Shown here one piece after another: positions 44,364-53,857 of a stretch of DNA of 64,000 nt. Both the position numbers and the translations under genes were made by a program. Source of the DNA: Helicobacter pylori NCTC 11637 = CCUG 17874 = ATCC 43504 = JCM 12093. Lineage in GTDB: Bacteria; Campylobacterota; Campylobacteria; Campylobacterales; Helicobacteraceae. The notes under the pieces were generated by a model. It did not search any database. It had not been told where the DNA came from and saw only the letters and a program-made list of their open reading frames with translations. Numbering within the stretch: position 1 is the first letter of the stretch; each line of letters opens with the position of its first letter. The stretch lies in assembly GCF_900478295.1 (NCBI RefSeq), contig NZ_LS483488.1, positions 806,001 through 870,000 on the forward strand, given 5' to 3'.

Positions 44364-46412
44364 ATGAAAGCGACACAAAGCACCGTTAACGACTTTTTTG
44401 CCTTAACAAGCACGATCTTTTCTATCCCTGTATACCAGAGGAACTACACTTGGGAAGAAGAAAATTGTGAAAAATTACTGCAAGATATTATCAGTATCTC
44501 TCAAAATAAAAAAAACGCATTTCATGGGTTCTATCACTTATATACTGCATCATATTGATGATGAAAAGAGCTTAAGGAAACTGCAAGAATTTGTCATCAT
44601 TGACGGGCAGCAAAGGATTACTACTCTCATGCTTTTGCTTAAAGCCATAGAGACAAAGATACCAAATGAAGAGATAAAAAAAGAGATTGACGGACTACTC
44701 AATCTTTCGGGACAAAAGCTGCGCTTAAAGCCCATTAAAAGCGACAAAGAAGCCTTTGATCTGGTCATGCAAAATCGATCGCATGAAATACAAGGCGTAT
44801 CACACATCAGGAATAATTATAAATTTTTCACCAAGGAACTTGACAATTATATCAGCAAAGGGTATCGCATAGAAGAGATTTATGGCGCGTTTTTGCGGCT
44901 CAAAATCGTAGCCATAGGCTTAGAATTGGGCGAAGACGATCCGCAAGTGGTGTTTGAAAGCATTAACGCTACAGGCGTGCAATTAAAAGGGCTGGATCTC
45001 ATCCGTAACTATCTGATGATGGGGGAAAATTCTGACAACCAAAATCGTCTTTATAATACTTATTGGGTTCCTTTAGAAGATTGGCTTGGTGAAAGGGATT
45101 TGAATGATTTCATCAAAACCTATTTGAGAATCTACCTTGAAAAGATAGACTTAAAGAGGGAGAGCGCGAAGTGTATTACGCGCTAAAAGCCCACCACAGA
45201 GAAAATTTCCCTAACGATATACAAGGTCTTATGAGCGATATGCGTGAATATGGCAGAATCTATCAAATCTTTTTAGACAGAGATCATTATTTTTTACATC
45301 GTGGAGACCCGCAGCAGTTAGCGAATTTACGCCTGCGCGTTAAAGATCTTGTGAAAATCAAATTTGGCGTGGCAAAGCCCTTTGTTTTGCGTTGCGCCAG
45401 AGACTTTGAAGAAGGCAAGTTGGATTATGAAAACTTCTGCGAAATTTTGCAAATCCTTATCAGCTACTTTGTTCGCCGGAGCGTGTGCGGGGATCCTGCC
45501 GGTGCACTTAACAAAGTTCTTTATATTTTATACAGACAGCTAGAAAATGTTTCAGCCGATACGCTCAAGCGGTATCTGGGCAAGAGCGTTGGTCAAACGG
45601 CGTTCCCTAATGATGATCGAATTAAAGCGGCGTTTCTTGTGCGTAACGCTTATGCAGCAAATCAAGTGTGCAAGTTCATTTTGCTTGAGATAGAAAAGCT
45701 AAGCAACGCCGAACCGCCAAGAGAAGAAAATCTAGAAGTGGAGCATTTCTACCCCAAAACCCCCACCCAAGAATGGCGCGATAGGGTGGGGGACTATTTC
45801 ACTTTTGAGCAAGACTATCTCAATAATTTTGGGAATCTAACCCTATCAGGGCAAAATCAAAAGCTTGGCAACAAATCCTACGAGGCAAAAATTGCGCTTA
45901 TGGAAGAATACAGCTCCTTGCATTTAAACGACTATTTCATCAATAACACCCATTCTTGGGGGATAGAGGAAGTGAGGGCTAGGAGCGAATATTTAGCGGA
46001 TCAATTCTGTCAAGTGGGATTGTTTAAAGATCTGCCTAAAGAATACCGCGAAAGAGAGATTAGTAAAACCCTTGATGATAACTTAACTTGCTATAAACTT
46101 CAAAGCGTCAGACTCCCCAATAATGAGAGGCGTTTGGTAAAAAACGCTAAGGAATTGGTTAGCGCTGTCATAGACTACTTGTTAGAAAACGCCAGAGAAG
46201 CTTTTGAAAGCTACACAGACGATGAGTCTCAAAGATATATTTGTCGGGATAAAGCAAAAGCGCAATTAAGGGATAGAGATGGCACTCTTGTTGTGCCTTT
46301 TGAAAAATACGGATTCTACTTTGTCAGTGGCGCGAATCTTCAAAATGTGGGCAGTAATCTTAGGGATCTTATCTTAGGTTGTGATCTCAATCCTAGAGAT
46401 TTTATTGTGTAA
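44364..46412 (+). pseudogene. DUF262/DUF1524 (GmrSD-like) nuclease, broken by two frameshifts
   Basis: One ~680-codon gene read in three frames. The first piece (ATG 44364) has the DUF262 opening IPVYQRNYTWEEENCEKLL. The frame is lost at A8 (44508-44515), where A7 would continue into THFMGSITYI. The second frame holds VIIDGQQRITTLMLLL, the DGQQR motif of the DUF262 NTP-binding fold, then the shift near 45153-45155 (AAA for AAAA) leads to the third frame. That frame carries the DUF1524 HNH-like part VEHFYPK and NNFGNLTLSG, then a further ~150 residues. DUF262-DUF1524 fusions include GmrSD type IV restriction enzymes acting on modified phage DNA. The two shifts compensate in sum, but the protein between them is destroyed as read. 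Confidence 0.85.
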
Positions 46413-46420
46413 CAAACAAG

Positions 46421-46450
46421 CCCCCCAAAGAAATGGAGGGGGGGGTTAAA
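46421..46450. terminator. C6/G8 inverted repeat between convergent genes
   Basis: CCCCCC (46421-46426) can pair with the G8 run (46438-46445) around an ~11-nt loop. It lies between the DUF262 gene and the convergent mdaB. T-runs are short on both sides, so it is at best a weak bidirectional terminator. Confidence 0.4.
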
Positions 46451-46460
46451 AACCCTTATT

Positions 46461-47045
46461 TCACTTGCCAAAAGCTTGGTGCAAATGCATGGTTAGGGAG
46501 TTAAGATACTGCTCCACTTGGGGGTTTTTCATTACATCGTTGCAAATAAAAGTGGGCAACGCTGAAAGCCCTAAAAATTGGAACGCTTTATGCAAATGCA
46601 AATACACAACATCCACACCCACCCCTTCAAAAAATTCACTAGGATCATTAAAGGCTTCAATGGGAGCATTCCAAGTCAAGCTCAACATGTATTTTTTGCC
46701 TTGCATCAAGCCTCCTTTCCCGTAGTTTTTGGTGGGGTTTTGCGAACTTCTGCCATCGCTAGCATAAAGCTTCCCATGCCCTGCACTAAAGACTTCATCA
46801 ATGTATTTTTTCACAATCCAAGGCTCTCCCATCCACCAGCCAGGCATTTGCCAAATCGTCGCATCTGCGCTAAAGACTTTCTCCACTTCTTGGCTATGAT
46901 TATAGCCCTTATCCACGATTGTAGTATCCACTTCTAGCCCTAAAGACTCTAAAGTCTTTTTTGCATGATCAGTCAAGGTTTCATTGAGTTTCCCCCCAGA
47001 GCTCCCAAACGCTTTGGCCCCATTAATGATGAGTACTTTTTTCAT
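46461..47045 (-). CDS. mdaB: NADPH:quinone reductase MdaB (Mda66)
   Basis: Flavoprotein of 194 residues with a flavodoxin-like fold (KKVLIINGAKAFGSSGGKLNE). It reduces quinones by two electrons and so limits semiquinone and superoxide formation; it is an important oxidative-stress defence in H. pylori. The central WQMPGWWMGEPWIVKKYIDE and GKGGLMQGKKYMLSLTWNAP are conserved in the family. It is divergent from hydA, with a 159-nt AT-rich region between. Confidence 0.93.
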   Translation of the reverse strand: MKKVLIINGAKAFGSSGGKLNETLTDHAKKTLESLGLEVDTTIVDKGYNHSQEVEKVFSADATIWQMPGWWMGEPWIVKKYIDEVFSAGHGKLYASDGRSSQNPTKNYGKGGLMQGKKYMLSLTWNAPIEAFNDPSEFFEGVGVDVVYLHLHKAFQFLGLSALPTFICNDVMKNPQVEQYLNSLTMHLHQAFGK

Positions 47046-47173
47046 TTTGTTCCTTTTTTAATAAAATAGGGGGGAATTTTATCCAAATGAAACTTAATAT
47101 TAAAGAAATTCCCTCAATCTCAATAAAAACTAAAAAACAATCAATTGCAGCTGTATTATTTTTATTATGTTAA

Positions 47174-47179
47174 GATAAT
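47174..47179 (+). promoter_or_regulatory. Candidate -10 box of the hydrogenase operon
   Basis: GATAAT in TTAAGATAATG lies about 26 nt before the hydA ATG; the region upstream is AT-rich. No clear Fur or NikR operator is recognised by eye. Confidence 0.4.
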
Positions 47180-47204
47180 GAAAATTTCCAATTAAGGAGT
47201 GGTC

Positions 47205-48359
47205 ATGTTCTACGATGAAAAAAAGACCTATCAAAAGATTGAAGAACGCCTTGATATAGTCAGTTCGTTTAACGCTCATAACGAGCATAAGAATTTGCAA
47301 GACGAGTTTAAGGATGCTGGCATTTCTAGGCGCGATTTATTGAAGTGGGCGGGCATGATGAGCACAGCGTTAGCTTTGCCGGCTAGTTTTGCTCCCTTGA
47401 CTTTGAAAGCGGTGGAAGTGGCTAACAGATTGCCCGTGATTTGGTTGCATATGGCAGAATGCACCGGCTGTAGCGAAAGTTTGTTAAGGAGCGCAGACCC
47501 CACCATTGATAGCATTATCTTTGATTACATCAACCTAGAATACCATGAAACTATCATGGTAGCGAGCGGTTTTCAAGCTGAAAAAAGCTTGCATGACGCC
47601 ATAGAAAAGCATAAAAACAATTACATTTTAATGGTAGAAGGCGGTATCCCCCAAGGCACAGAATACTTCCTCACTCAAGGTCCGAACGCTGAAACGGGGG
47701 CTGAAGAGTGCAGGAAAGCCGCTCAATACGCAGCCGCTATTTTTGCCATAGGCACATGCTCAAGTTTTGGGGGCGTGCAAGCGGCTTACCCTAACCCCTC
47801 TAACGCGCAACCCTTGCATAAAATCATTGATAAACCCGTGATCAATGTTCCCGGTTGCCCGCCTAGTGAAAAAAATATCGTGGGCAATGTGCTTTATTAC
47901 TTGATGTTTGGGGCTCTCCCTAAATTGGATGCGTATAACCGTCCCTCTTGGGCTTATGGGAACAGGATCCATGATTTGTGCGAAAGGAGAGGGCATTTTG
48001 ATGCGGGCGAGTTTGTGGAGCATTTTGGCGATGAAAACGCTAAAAGGGGCTTTTGTTTGTATAAAATGGGCTGTAAAGGGCCTTACACTTTCAACAATTG
48101 CTCCAAACTCCGTTTCAATTCACACACTTCTTGGCCCATAGGCGCAGGGCATGGGTGCATAGGGTGTTCTGAGCCTAATTTTTGGGATACGATGAGTCCT
48201 TTTGAAGAGCCTTTAGCGAATCGCTCCATTAAAACCGCCTTTGATGGCTTAGGGGCTGATAAAGTAGCCGATAAAGTAGGCACAACTTTGCTTAGCGCAA
48301 CCGCTATTGGCATTGTTGCGCATGCGCTCCTTTCTAAAGCGATCAAAAACAAAGAGTAA
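47205..48359 (+). CDS. hydA: Uptake [NiFe]-hydrogenase small subunit
   Basis: Electron-transfer subunit, 384 residues from the ATG at 47205 (AAGGAG 5 nt upstream; a GTG two codons earlier is less likely). The twin-arginine motif SRRDLLKW near 45 directs Tat export of the folded HydAB pair. The mature part carries the cysteine ligands for three iron-sulfur clusters: CTGCSES, GTCSSFGG, PGCPPSE, then HDLCERR, CLYKMGCKG and GCIGCSEP. A C-terminal hydrophobic helix (ATAIGIVAHALLSKAI) anchors it on the periplasmic face next to HydC. Confidence 0.97.
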   Translation: MFYDEKKTYQKIEERLDIVSSFNAHNEHKNLQDEFKDAGISRRDLLKWAGMMSTALALPASFAPLTLKAVEVANRLPVIWLHMAECTGCSESLLRSADPTIDSIIFDYINLEYHETIMVASGFQAEKSLHDAIEKHKNNYILMVEGGIPQGTEYFLTQGPNAETGAEECRKAAQYAAAIFAIGTCSSFGGVQAAYPNPSNAQPLHKIIDKPVINVPGCPPSEKNIVGNVLYYLMFGALPKLDAYNRPSWAYGNRIHDLCERRGHFDAGEFVEHFGDENAKRGFCLYKMGCKGPYTFNNCSKLRFNSHTSWPIGAGHGCIGCSEPNFWDTMSPFEEPLANRSIKTAFDGLGADKVADKVGTTLLSATAIGIVAHALLSKAIKNKE

Positions 48360-48368
48360 GGGATTAAC

Positions 48369-50105
48369 ATGTCAAAAAAAATCGTAGTCGATCCTATCAC
48401 TAGGATTGAGGGGCATTTAAGGATTGAAGTGATCGTAGATGATGATAACGTGATCACCGATGCGTTTTCTTCTTCTACGCTTTTTAGGGGGCTAGAAACG
48501 ATCATTAAGGGCAGAGACCCACGAGATGCAGGCTTTATCGCTCAAAGGATTTGCGGGGTATGCACTTATTCGCATTATAAGGCTGGTATCACTGCAGTAG
48601 AAAACGCTCTAGGCATCACCCCCCCATTAAACGCGCAATTGGTGCGATCTTTGATGAACATGGCGTTACTTTTTCATGATCATGTGGTGCATTTTTATAC
48701 TTTGCATGGGCTTGATTGGTGCGATATTTTGAGCGCTTTAAAAGCCGACCCCATTCAAGCGGCAAAACTTTCTTTCAAATACAGCCCTTATCCCATTAAT
48801 ACCGGTGCGGGCGAATTAAAAGCGGTTCAAAAACGCTTGAATGATTTCGCTAAAAGCGGATCTCTAGGGCCTTTTAGTAATGGCTACTATGGGCATAAAA
48901 CCTATCGTTTAAACCCAGAGCAAAATTTAATCGTCTTAAGCCACTACCTCAAGCTTTTAGAAATCCAAAGGGAAGCGGCGAAAATGACCGCTATTTTTGG
49001 GGCTAAACAGCCTCACCCGCAAAGCCTAACGGTGGGGGGTGTTACGAGCGTTATGGATATATTGGATCCGACAAGATTAGCGGAGTGGAAGAGCAAGTTT
49101 GAAGTGGTGGCCAATTTCATCAACCATGCCTACTACCCTGATTTGGTGATGGCAGGCGAAATGTTCGCTAACGAACAATCTGTTATTAAAGGCTGCGGCT
49201 TAAGGAATTTTATCGCTTATGAAGAAGTGTTGCTCGGAAAGGATAAATACCTTTTGAGTAGTGGGGTGGTGCTTGATGGGGATATTTCTAAACTGCACCC
49301 CATTGATGAGAGTTTGATTAAAGAAGAAGTTACGCATTCTTGGTATCAATATAAAGACACTAAAGAAGTGCAACTCCACCCTTATGACGGGCAAACGAAC
49401 CCGCATTATACCGGTTTAAAAGACGGCGAGAGCGTGGGGATTGAAAATAAAACAATCCCTGCTAAAGTGCTTGACACTCAAAATAAATATTCTTGGATAA
49501 AATCGCCCAGATACGATAGTAAGCCCATGGAAGTAGGCCCTTTAAGTTCCGTAGTGGTAGGTTTAGCGGCGAAAAACCCTTATGTTACTGAAGTGGCTAC
49601 GAAGTTTTTAAAAGACACTAAACTGCCTTTAGAGGCGTTGTTTTCAACGCTTGGACGAACAGCTGCAAGGTGTATTGAAGCTAAGACAATCGCTGATAAT
49701 GGCCTTTTGGCGTTTGATGCGTTAGTGGAAAATCTAAAAAGCGATCAAAGCACTTGCACTCCTTATCACATTGATAAGAATCAAGAATATAAAGGGCGCT
49801 ACATTGGTCAAGTGCCAAGGGGTATGCTAAGCCATTGGGTGCGTATTAAAAACGGCGTGGTGGAAAATTATCAAGCGGTGGTGCCTTCTACTTGGAATGC
49901 GGGGCCTAGAGATTCTCAAAATCAAAGGGGGGCTTATGAAATGAGCTTGATTGGCACTAAAATCGCTGATTTAACCCAGCCTTTAGAAATCATTAGGACT
50001 ATCCATTCTTTTGATCCATGCATCGCATGCTCAGTGCATGTGATGGATTTTAAAGGGCAGTCTTTAAACGAGTTTAAAGTAGAGCCTAATTTCGCTAAAT
50101 TCTAA
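48369..50105 (+). CDS. hydB: Uptake [NiFe]-hydrogenase large subunit
   Basis: Catalytic subunit, 578 residues, oxidising H2 at the Ni-Fe centre. The first ligand pair is RICGVC (near residue 60); the second is DPCIACSVH at the C-terminus. After His the 15-residue tail VMDFKGQSLNEF... is expected to be removed by HydD once nickel is inserted. Exported with HydA through Tat. It lies 9 nt after hydA and is followed by hydC. H2 uptake is an energy source in the gastric mucosa. Confidence 0.97.
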   Translation: MSKKIVVDPITRIEGHLRIEVIVDDDNVITDAFSSSTLFRGLETIIKGRDPRDAGFIAQRICGVCTYSHYKAGITAVENALGITPPLNAQLVRSLMNMALLFHDHVVHFYTLHGLDWCDILSALKADPIQAAKLSFKYSPYPINTGAGELKAVQKRLNDFAKSGSLGPFSNGYYGHKTYRLNPEQNLIVLSHYLKLLEIQREAAKMTAIFGAKQPHPQSLTVGGVTSVMDILDPTRLAEWKSKFEVVANFINHAYYPDLVMAGEMFANEQSVIKGCGLRNFIAYEEVLLGKDKYLLSSGVVLDGDISKLHPIDESLIKEEVTHSWYQYKDTKEVQLHPYDGQTNPHYTGLKDGESVGIENKTIPAKVLDTQNKYSWIKSPRYDSKPMEVGPLSSVVVGLAAKNPYVTEVATKFLKDTKLPLEALFSTLGRTAARCIEAKTIADNGLLAFDALVENLKSDQSTCTPYHIDKNQEYKGRYIGQVPRGMLSHWVRIKNGVVENYQAVVPSTWNAGPRDSQNQRGAYEMSLIGTKIADLTQPLEIIRTIHSFDPCIACSVHVMDFKGQSLNEFKVEPNFAKF

Positions 50106-50117
50106 AAAGGGTTACGC

Positions 50118-50792
50118 ATGGATAAAATGAATAAGGTCGTTTTACACAAAGAATATTCCGGTTTTGTGCGCTTTTTCCATTGGGTTAGGGCTTTGAGTAT
50201 TTTCGCTTTAATCGCTACAGGGTTTTACATCGCTTACCCTTTTTTGCAACCTAATTCCAGCTTTTATAAAGGGGTGTATCTTTTACAAGCTTATGTGCGC
50301 TCTTTTCATGTCATGTTTGGGTTTTTGCTCATTAGCGCATTAATCTTTAGAACCTATCTTTTTTTCACTAAAGAAAGCTTGATGGAACGCAGGAGTTTTA
50401 GCCAACTTTTAAGCCCAAAAGCCTGGATCGATCAGATGAAAGCGTATTTTCTTATCAGCGGTAAGCCTCACACTAAAGGAGCGTATAACCCTATCCAACT
50501 CGTGGCTTATTCCACCTTGATTGTTTTGATAGTGTTGATGAGCTTGAGCGGAATAGTGCTGTATTATAATGTCTATCATGCGGGGCTTGGAGCGTTTTTA
50601 GGAAGCGCTTTTAAGTGGTTTGAAACGCTTTGTGGGGGGTTAGCGAACGTTCGTTTCATCCACCACTTAGCGACTTGGGGGTTTATTTTGTTTGTCCCTG
50701 TGCATGTTTATATGGTGTTTTTCCATTCTATCAGGTATGAAAGTTCGGGGGCGGATTCTATGATTAATGGTTATGGTTATACCAAAGAATGA
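50118..50792 (+). CDS. hydC: Hydrogenase membrane cytochrome b subunit
   Basis: 224 residues with four transmembrane helices (about 20-40, 60-80, 130-152 and 185-205). Histidines such as FFHWVRA, SFHVMFG and VHVYMVFFH can bind two haems b. It carries electrons from HydA to menaquinone. The stop overlaps the hydD start by 4 nt (ATGA), so translation is coupled. Confidence 0.95.
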   Translation: MDKMNKVVLHKEYSGFVRFFHWVRALSIFALIATGFYIAYPFLQPNSSFYKGVYLLQAYVRSFHVMFGFLLISALIFRTYLFFTKESLMERRSFSQLLSPKAWIDQMKAYFLISGKPHTKGAYNPIQLVAYSTLIVLIVLMSLSGIVLYYNVYHAGLGAFLGSAFKWFETLCGGLANVRFIHHLATWGFILFVPVHVYMVFFHSIRYESSGADSMINGYGYTKE

Positions 50793-51325
50793 GTCAAAAA
50801 ATCCTAATTCTTGGCATTGGCAATATCCTTTTTGGCGATGAAGGGATTGGGGTGCATCTAGCCCACTACCTCAAAAGAAATTTTTCTTTTTTCCCTAGCG
50901 TGGATATTATAGATGGGGGGACTATGGCTCAGCAACTCATTCCTTTAATCACTTCGTATGAAAAGGTTTTGATTTTGGATTGCGTGAGCGCTAAAGGCGT
51001 TGAGATAGGCTCAGTCTATGCCTTTGATTTTAAGGACGCCCCTAAAGAAATCACATGGGCTGGGAGCGTGCATGAGGTGGAAATGCTGCACACTTTAAGG
51101 CTCACGGAGTTTTTAGGGGATTTGCCTAAAACTTTTATCGTGGGGCTTGTGCCTTTTGTGATAGGGAGCGAGACCACTTTCAAGCTTTCAAGCGAAATGT
51201 TAAACGCTTTAGAAACCGCCTTAAAAGCCATAGAAACCCAACTCAACGCATGGGGAGTTAAAATGCAACGCACCGATCACATCGCCCTAGATTGTATCGC
51301 TGAACTCTCTTATAAGGGTTTTTGA
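50789..51325 (+). CDS. hydD: Hydrogenase maturation endopeptidase HydD
   Basis: 178-residue HupD/HycI-type protease. GIGNILFGDEGIGV near the N-terminus has the nickel-binding acidic residue (Glu/Asp), with further conserved Asp in LDCV and His in GSVHEVEML. It checks nickel insertion and clips the HydB tail. Its gene overlaps hydC and is one base ahead of hydE. Confidence 0.93.
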   Translation: MSQKILILGIGNILFGDEGIGVHLAHYLKRNFSFFPSVDIIDGGTMAQQLIPLITSYEKVLILDCVSAKGVEIGSVYAFDFKDAPKEITWAGSVHEVEMLHTLRLTEFLGDLPKTFIVGLVPFVIGSETTFKLSSEMLNALETALKAIETQLNAWGVKMQRTDHIALDCIAELSYKGF

Positions 51326-51326
51326 A

Positions 51327-52865
51327 TTGGCGTTTGTCTTTCTTTTTAAATGCGTTAATGAAGAAACAAGCCTGAATTTTACGCCCCTTTTAGAGCGAAT
51401 GGCATGCAATTTGCAAGCGCGTTTTTATAGCGTTTATAAGGATAATACCACTTCTTTCTACCTCCAAGCGAGCGCTGAGATTACTTTAGAGTTCGCGCAA
51501 AAACTCAGCGAAATTCTGCCCTTTTCTTTAGATTTTAGCTTTTTGTCTTTAAAGGAAATCACAGATCCTTTAGATGAAAATCTTTTCCAAACAACAAGCC
51601 TTTCAAAGCCCCTTTTTATGAACGCTAAAGAGCATCAAGATTTTTTAGACAAAAATGCATCTTTATATGCCAATGCGTTGGGTTTTGTCAAAAACACCGC
51701 TTTTAAAGGAGATATAATCCATAGCCCTAAAGAGCTTATAGATTGCTTAATCCAATTAAAAGGCATGCTCAAAACACAGGACTTTATCCCTGTTCACACT
51801 TCTAGGGGAGCGTTATCCCTTTCTTTAAAAAAGCTCTCTCCAAGCGTTATTTTTAGCGATCTTTCTAGCGTTTTGAGCTGCACTAAACTGCCTTTAGAGG
51901 ACGCTAAATATTTGGCTAGTTTGGAAAAACCCTCCATCAAAGCCCCATTAAAAAGCGTGTTTAAGGACACTTTTAAAAACGATGAAATCATAGTCCAACT
52001 ACCCTATGACCCCATATTGAATTTATTGTGTCATATTTTACAAGATGAGGGGATAGAATTTGTTTTTATCCATGCAAATGATCCGCAAGAAGCGCTGTTA
52101 CATTATGAAGCGCTTTTTAAAACCCCTAAACGCTTGATCACACCCACTAAAAAATTCGTGCTAGAAAACAACCTTTCTACCCTTCCCTTTAAAGATGAAT
52201 TAGAGTTTTTAAGCACAACCCCCAATTCTATCGTTTTGTATTTTAGTTTCAAGCGCCCTACAAGGTTGTTATTGCATGCTAATGGTTCTTTAAAAACGCT
52301 TTTAAGCGTTAGTTTTGATTTCAATCAAATATTTAACCTCCTCAAACAAGATGAAAAAGCCTCTAGAATGCTACAAAACTACGCCACTAAATTCCCTGAT
52401 TTTTACGCGCGCCTTTTAGAGCTTTCTAAATACAATCTAGGGGGCACGAATTTATTGGATTTTTTCCAAATTTTAGGGTTTATTTTGGGTTACAGCGAGG
52501 ATTTTTGCACGCAGAGCGTTATTTCTTTGGCTAAAGAATGCTTACGCCCTAAAGGCCCTAGGATTGATTATAAAATCCTTAAAGACGATTCTTTGAAAAT
52601 GGCTTTAAACTTTTCAAAGATCATGCACAGCGCGATGAGTTTCAGGCTCGCAGGCGTGGAAAATGAAATCTTGAGTTTGGGGATTTTGGATTCTTTAGCG
52701 GAGTTTTTAGGGAATTTCATTTGGGATAATGTGCAGAATTTTAGCGTTCAAGAAGTAACGATCGCTGGGGATTTCTTTGGCGAAAAAGTGTTTTTGGATT
52801 TGTTTGTGCAATATTTCCCTAAAACCCTAACCCTTAAAACGCATGCGTTTTTGGATTATGAATAA
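51327..52865 (+). CDS. hydE: Hydrogenase accessory protein HydE
   Basis: 512 residues from TTG at 51327. It is required for hydrogenase activity in H. pylori from species knowledge, but its reaction is not established. It has no signal peptide. The C-terminal ~150 residues (NLGGTNLLDFFQILGF, SFRLAGVENEI, VTIAGDFFGEKVFLDL) resemble the HypF/Kae1-type carbamoyl-transferase tail, with catalytic motifs poorly kept. I infer a divergent relative of HypF; this is tentative. The stop is only 4 nt from the stop of the convergent gene. Confidence 0.85.
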   Translation: MAFVFLFKCVNEETSLNFTPLLERMACNLQARFYSVYKDNTTSFYLQASAEITLEFAQKLSEILPFSLDFSFLSLKEITDPLDENLFQTTSLSKPLFMNAKEHQDFLDKNASLYANALGFVKNTAFKGDIIHSPKELIDCLIQLKGMLKTQDFIPVHTSRGALSLSLKKLSPSVIFSDLSSVLSCTKLPLEDAKYLASLEKPSIKAPLKSVFKDTFKNDEIIVQLPYDPILNLLCHILQDEGIEFVFIHANDPQEALLHYEALFKTPKRLITPTKKFVLENNLSTLPFKDELEFLSTTPNSIVLYFSFKRPTRLLLHANGSLKTLLSVSFDFNQIFNLLKQDEKASRMLQNYATKFPDFYARLLELSKYNLGGTNLLDFFQILGFILGYSEDFCTQSVISLAKECLRPKGPRIDYKILKDDSLKMALNFSKIMHSAMSFRLAGVENEILSLGILDSLAEFLGNFIWDNVQNFSVQEVTIAGDFFGEKVFLDLFVQYFPKTLTLKTHAFLDYE

Positions 52866-52869
52866 GGGC

Positions 52870-53289
52870 TTAAAAGCGGATGTGCATCATCAACCCGCCG
52901 TCCATGTATTGGGTTTTTTTACTTTTAGTCCTTTCAAAATAAGGCCCAAAAGACAGAGCTTTATTGAAATTAACAATCGGCACGCTCACCCCTTCGGCGA
53001 TATTGTTTTTAGCGAGTTGCTTGTAAGACTTTTTGTCGCTTTTTTTATGGCTTTTAAGGCTAAGGCTAGGGCTTTTTTCTAAATCTATGCCTTCTAAAGC
53101 ACTATTTTTAGTGAAATCATAAAGCTTTTTGTCGTTTTTAGCCTCGGTTTTTAATCCATGGTTTTTATGGAGTTTGTAAAACTTTTTACCGCTCTTTTTG
53201 TCGTTTTTAGCCTCGGTTTCTAAATCCGCTGCGAACACACTACTATAAGCCACAAGCGATACAAAAAATAAATTTCTAACTATACGCAT
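52870..53289 (-). CDS. Small secreted lysine-rich protein with an internal duplication (HP0636-like)
   Basis: 139 residues. Signal peptide MRIVRNLFFVSLVAYSSVFA, cleaved near 20. The mature part is very Lys-rich. A 23-residue unit beginning TEAKNDKK occurs once fully and again in its first 8 residues; the DNA repeats exactly over 26 bp at 53125-53150 and 53194-53219. The C-terminus (TQYMDGGLMMHIRF) ends in Phe, suggestive of a beta-strand or outer-membrane association. Function unknown. It may be co-transcribed with the lipoprotein gene upstream. Confidence 0.75.
   Translation of the reverse strand: MRIVRNLFFVSLVAYSSVFAADLETEAKNDKKSGKKFYKLHKNHGLKTEAKNDKKLYDFTKNSALEGIDLEKSPSLSLKSHKKSDKKSYKQLAKNNIAEGVSVPIVNFNKALSFGPYFERTKSKKTQYMDGGLMMHIRF
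53125..53219. repeat. 26-bp direct repeat, 69-bp period
   Basis: The 26 bases at 53125-53150 recur exactly at 53194-53219; the period is 23 codons, so expansion or loss keeps the frame. Confidence 0.85.
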
Positions 53290-53425
53290 AAGAATATCTC
53301 CTCTTAATATAGTCTTTTTCTATCACACCACCCTAGCATGTTAGAAATAACCATTAGAAAACATAAGCGCGTTTGAGTAAAAACACCAACACGCTTATTG
53401 TTTAGTGCAAGCTGTTTTAAGCTAA

Positions 53426-53857
53426 TCAATAAAAAACGTAAGGGAAGTATCCAGGCGCTCCATACCCATAAGGCCCATAAGGCATGAAACCATAGGGCAT
53501 GTAATAATAAGGCATGTAATAGCCTCCATACATCCCGTTTTGCATGGGCGAATTGAGGTTATCCACTGAATTGTAAAAGCCGTTTAAAGAGCCATAAGCG
53601 TTATAATTAGTGAAACGATTGATTAAAGGCGTGGTGCGCGCATCAATAGTGGCGTTTTCTTGCTGGATGGCTTTTTCTTCTCTGGCGACTTCTTGGGCTT
53701 TGGTCTCTTTGGGATCTTTAACTAGCACTTCTTCTATAGGCACATTCGCCCCACAAGCGCTTAACAGATAGGCTAAAAAGCCGGTGTTTAAAAAAAGAAT
53801 GATTTTAGAGAGGTGAGCGGATTGGCTGGGTAAAAAAGTTTTATTGTTTTGATGCAT
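53426..53857 (-). CDS. Predicted lipoprotein with a Tyr-Pro-Gly-rich tail (HP0637-like)
   Basis: 143 residues. A hydrophobic helix and the lipobox LLSAC (Cys near residue 34) predict a lipid-anchored protein. The N-terminal region before the hydrophobic segment is unusually long and an internal ATG-free start gives no shorter choice. The central part is acidic and coiled-coil-like. The last ~45 residues repeat MPY, PYG and GYF (YMPYYYMPYGFMPYGPYGYG). Such aromatic repeats can self-associate or sit on surfaces; the function is unknown. Confidence 0.75.
   Translation of the reverse strand: MHQNNKTFLPSQSAHLSKIILFLNTGFLAYLLSACGANVPIEEVLVKDPKETKAQEVAREEKAIQQENATIDARTTPLINRFTNYNAYGSLNGFYNSVDNLNSPMQNGMYGGYYMPYYYMPYGFMPYGPYGYGAPGYFPYVFY

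Noticed and set aside
47046..47204. Fur or NikR operator between mdaB and hydA
   Set aside because: The region is AT-rich and near-matches are easy to find by chance; I could not see a convincing palindrome.
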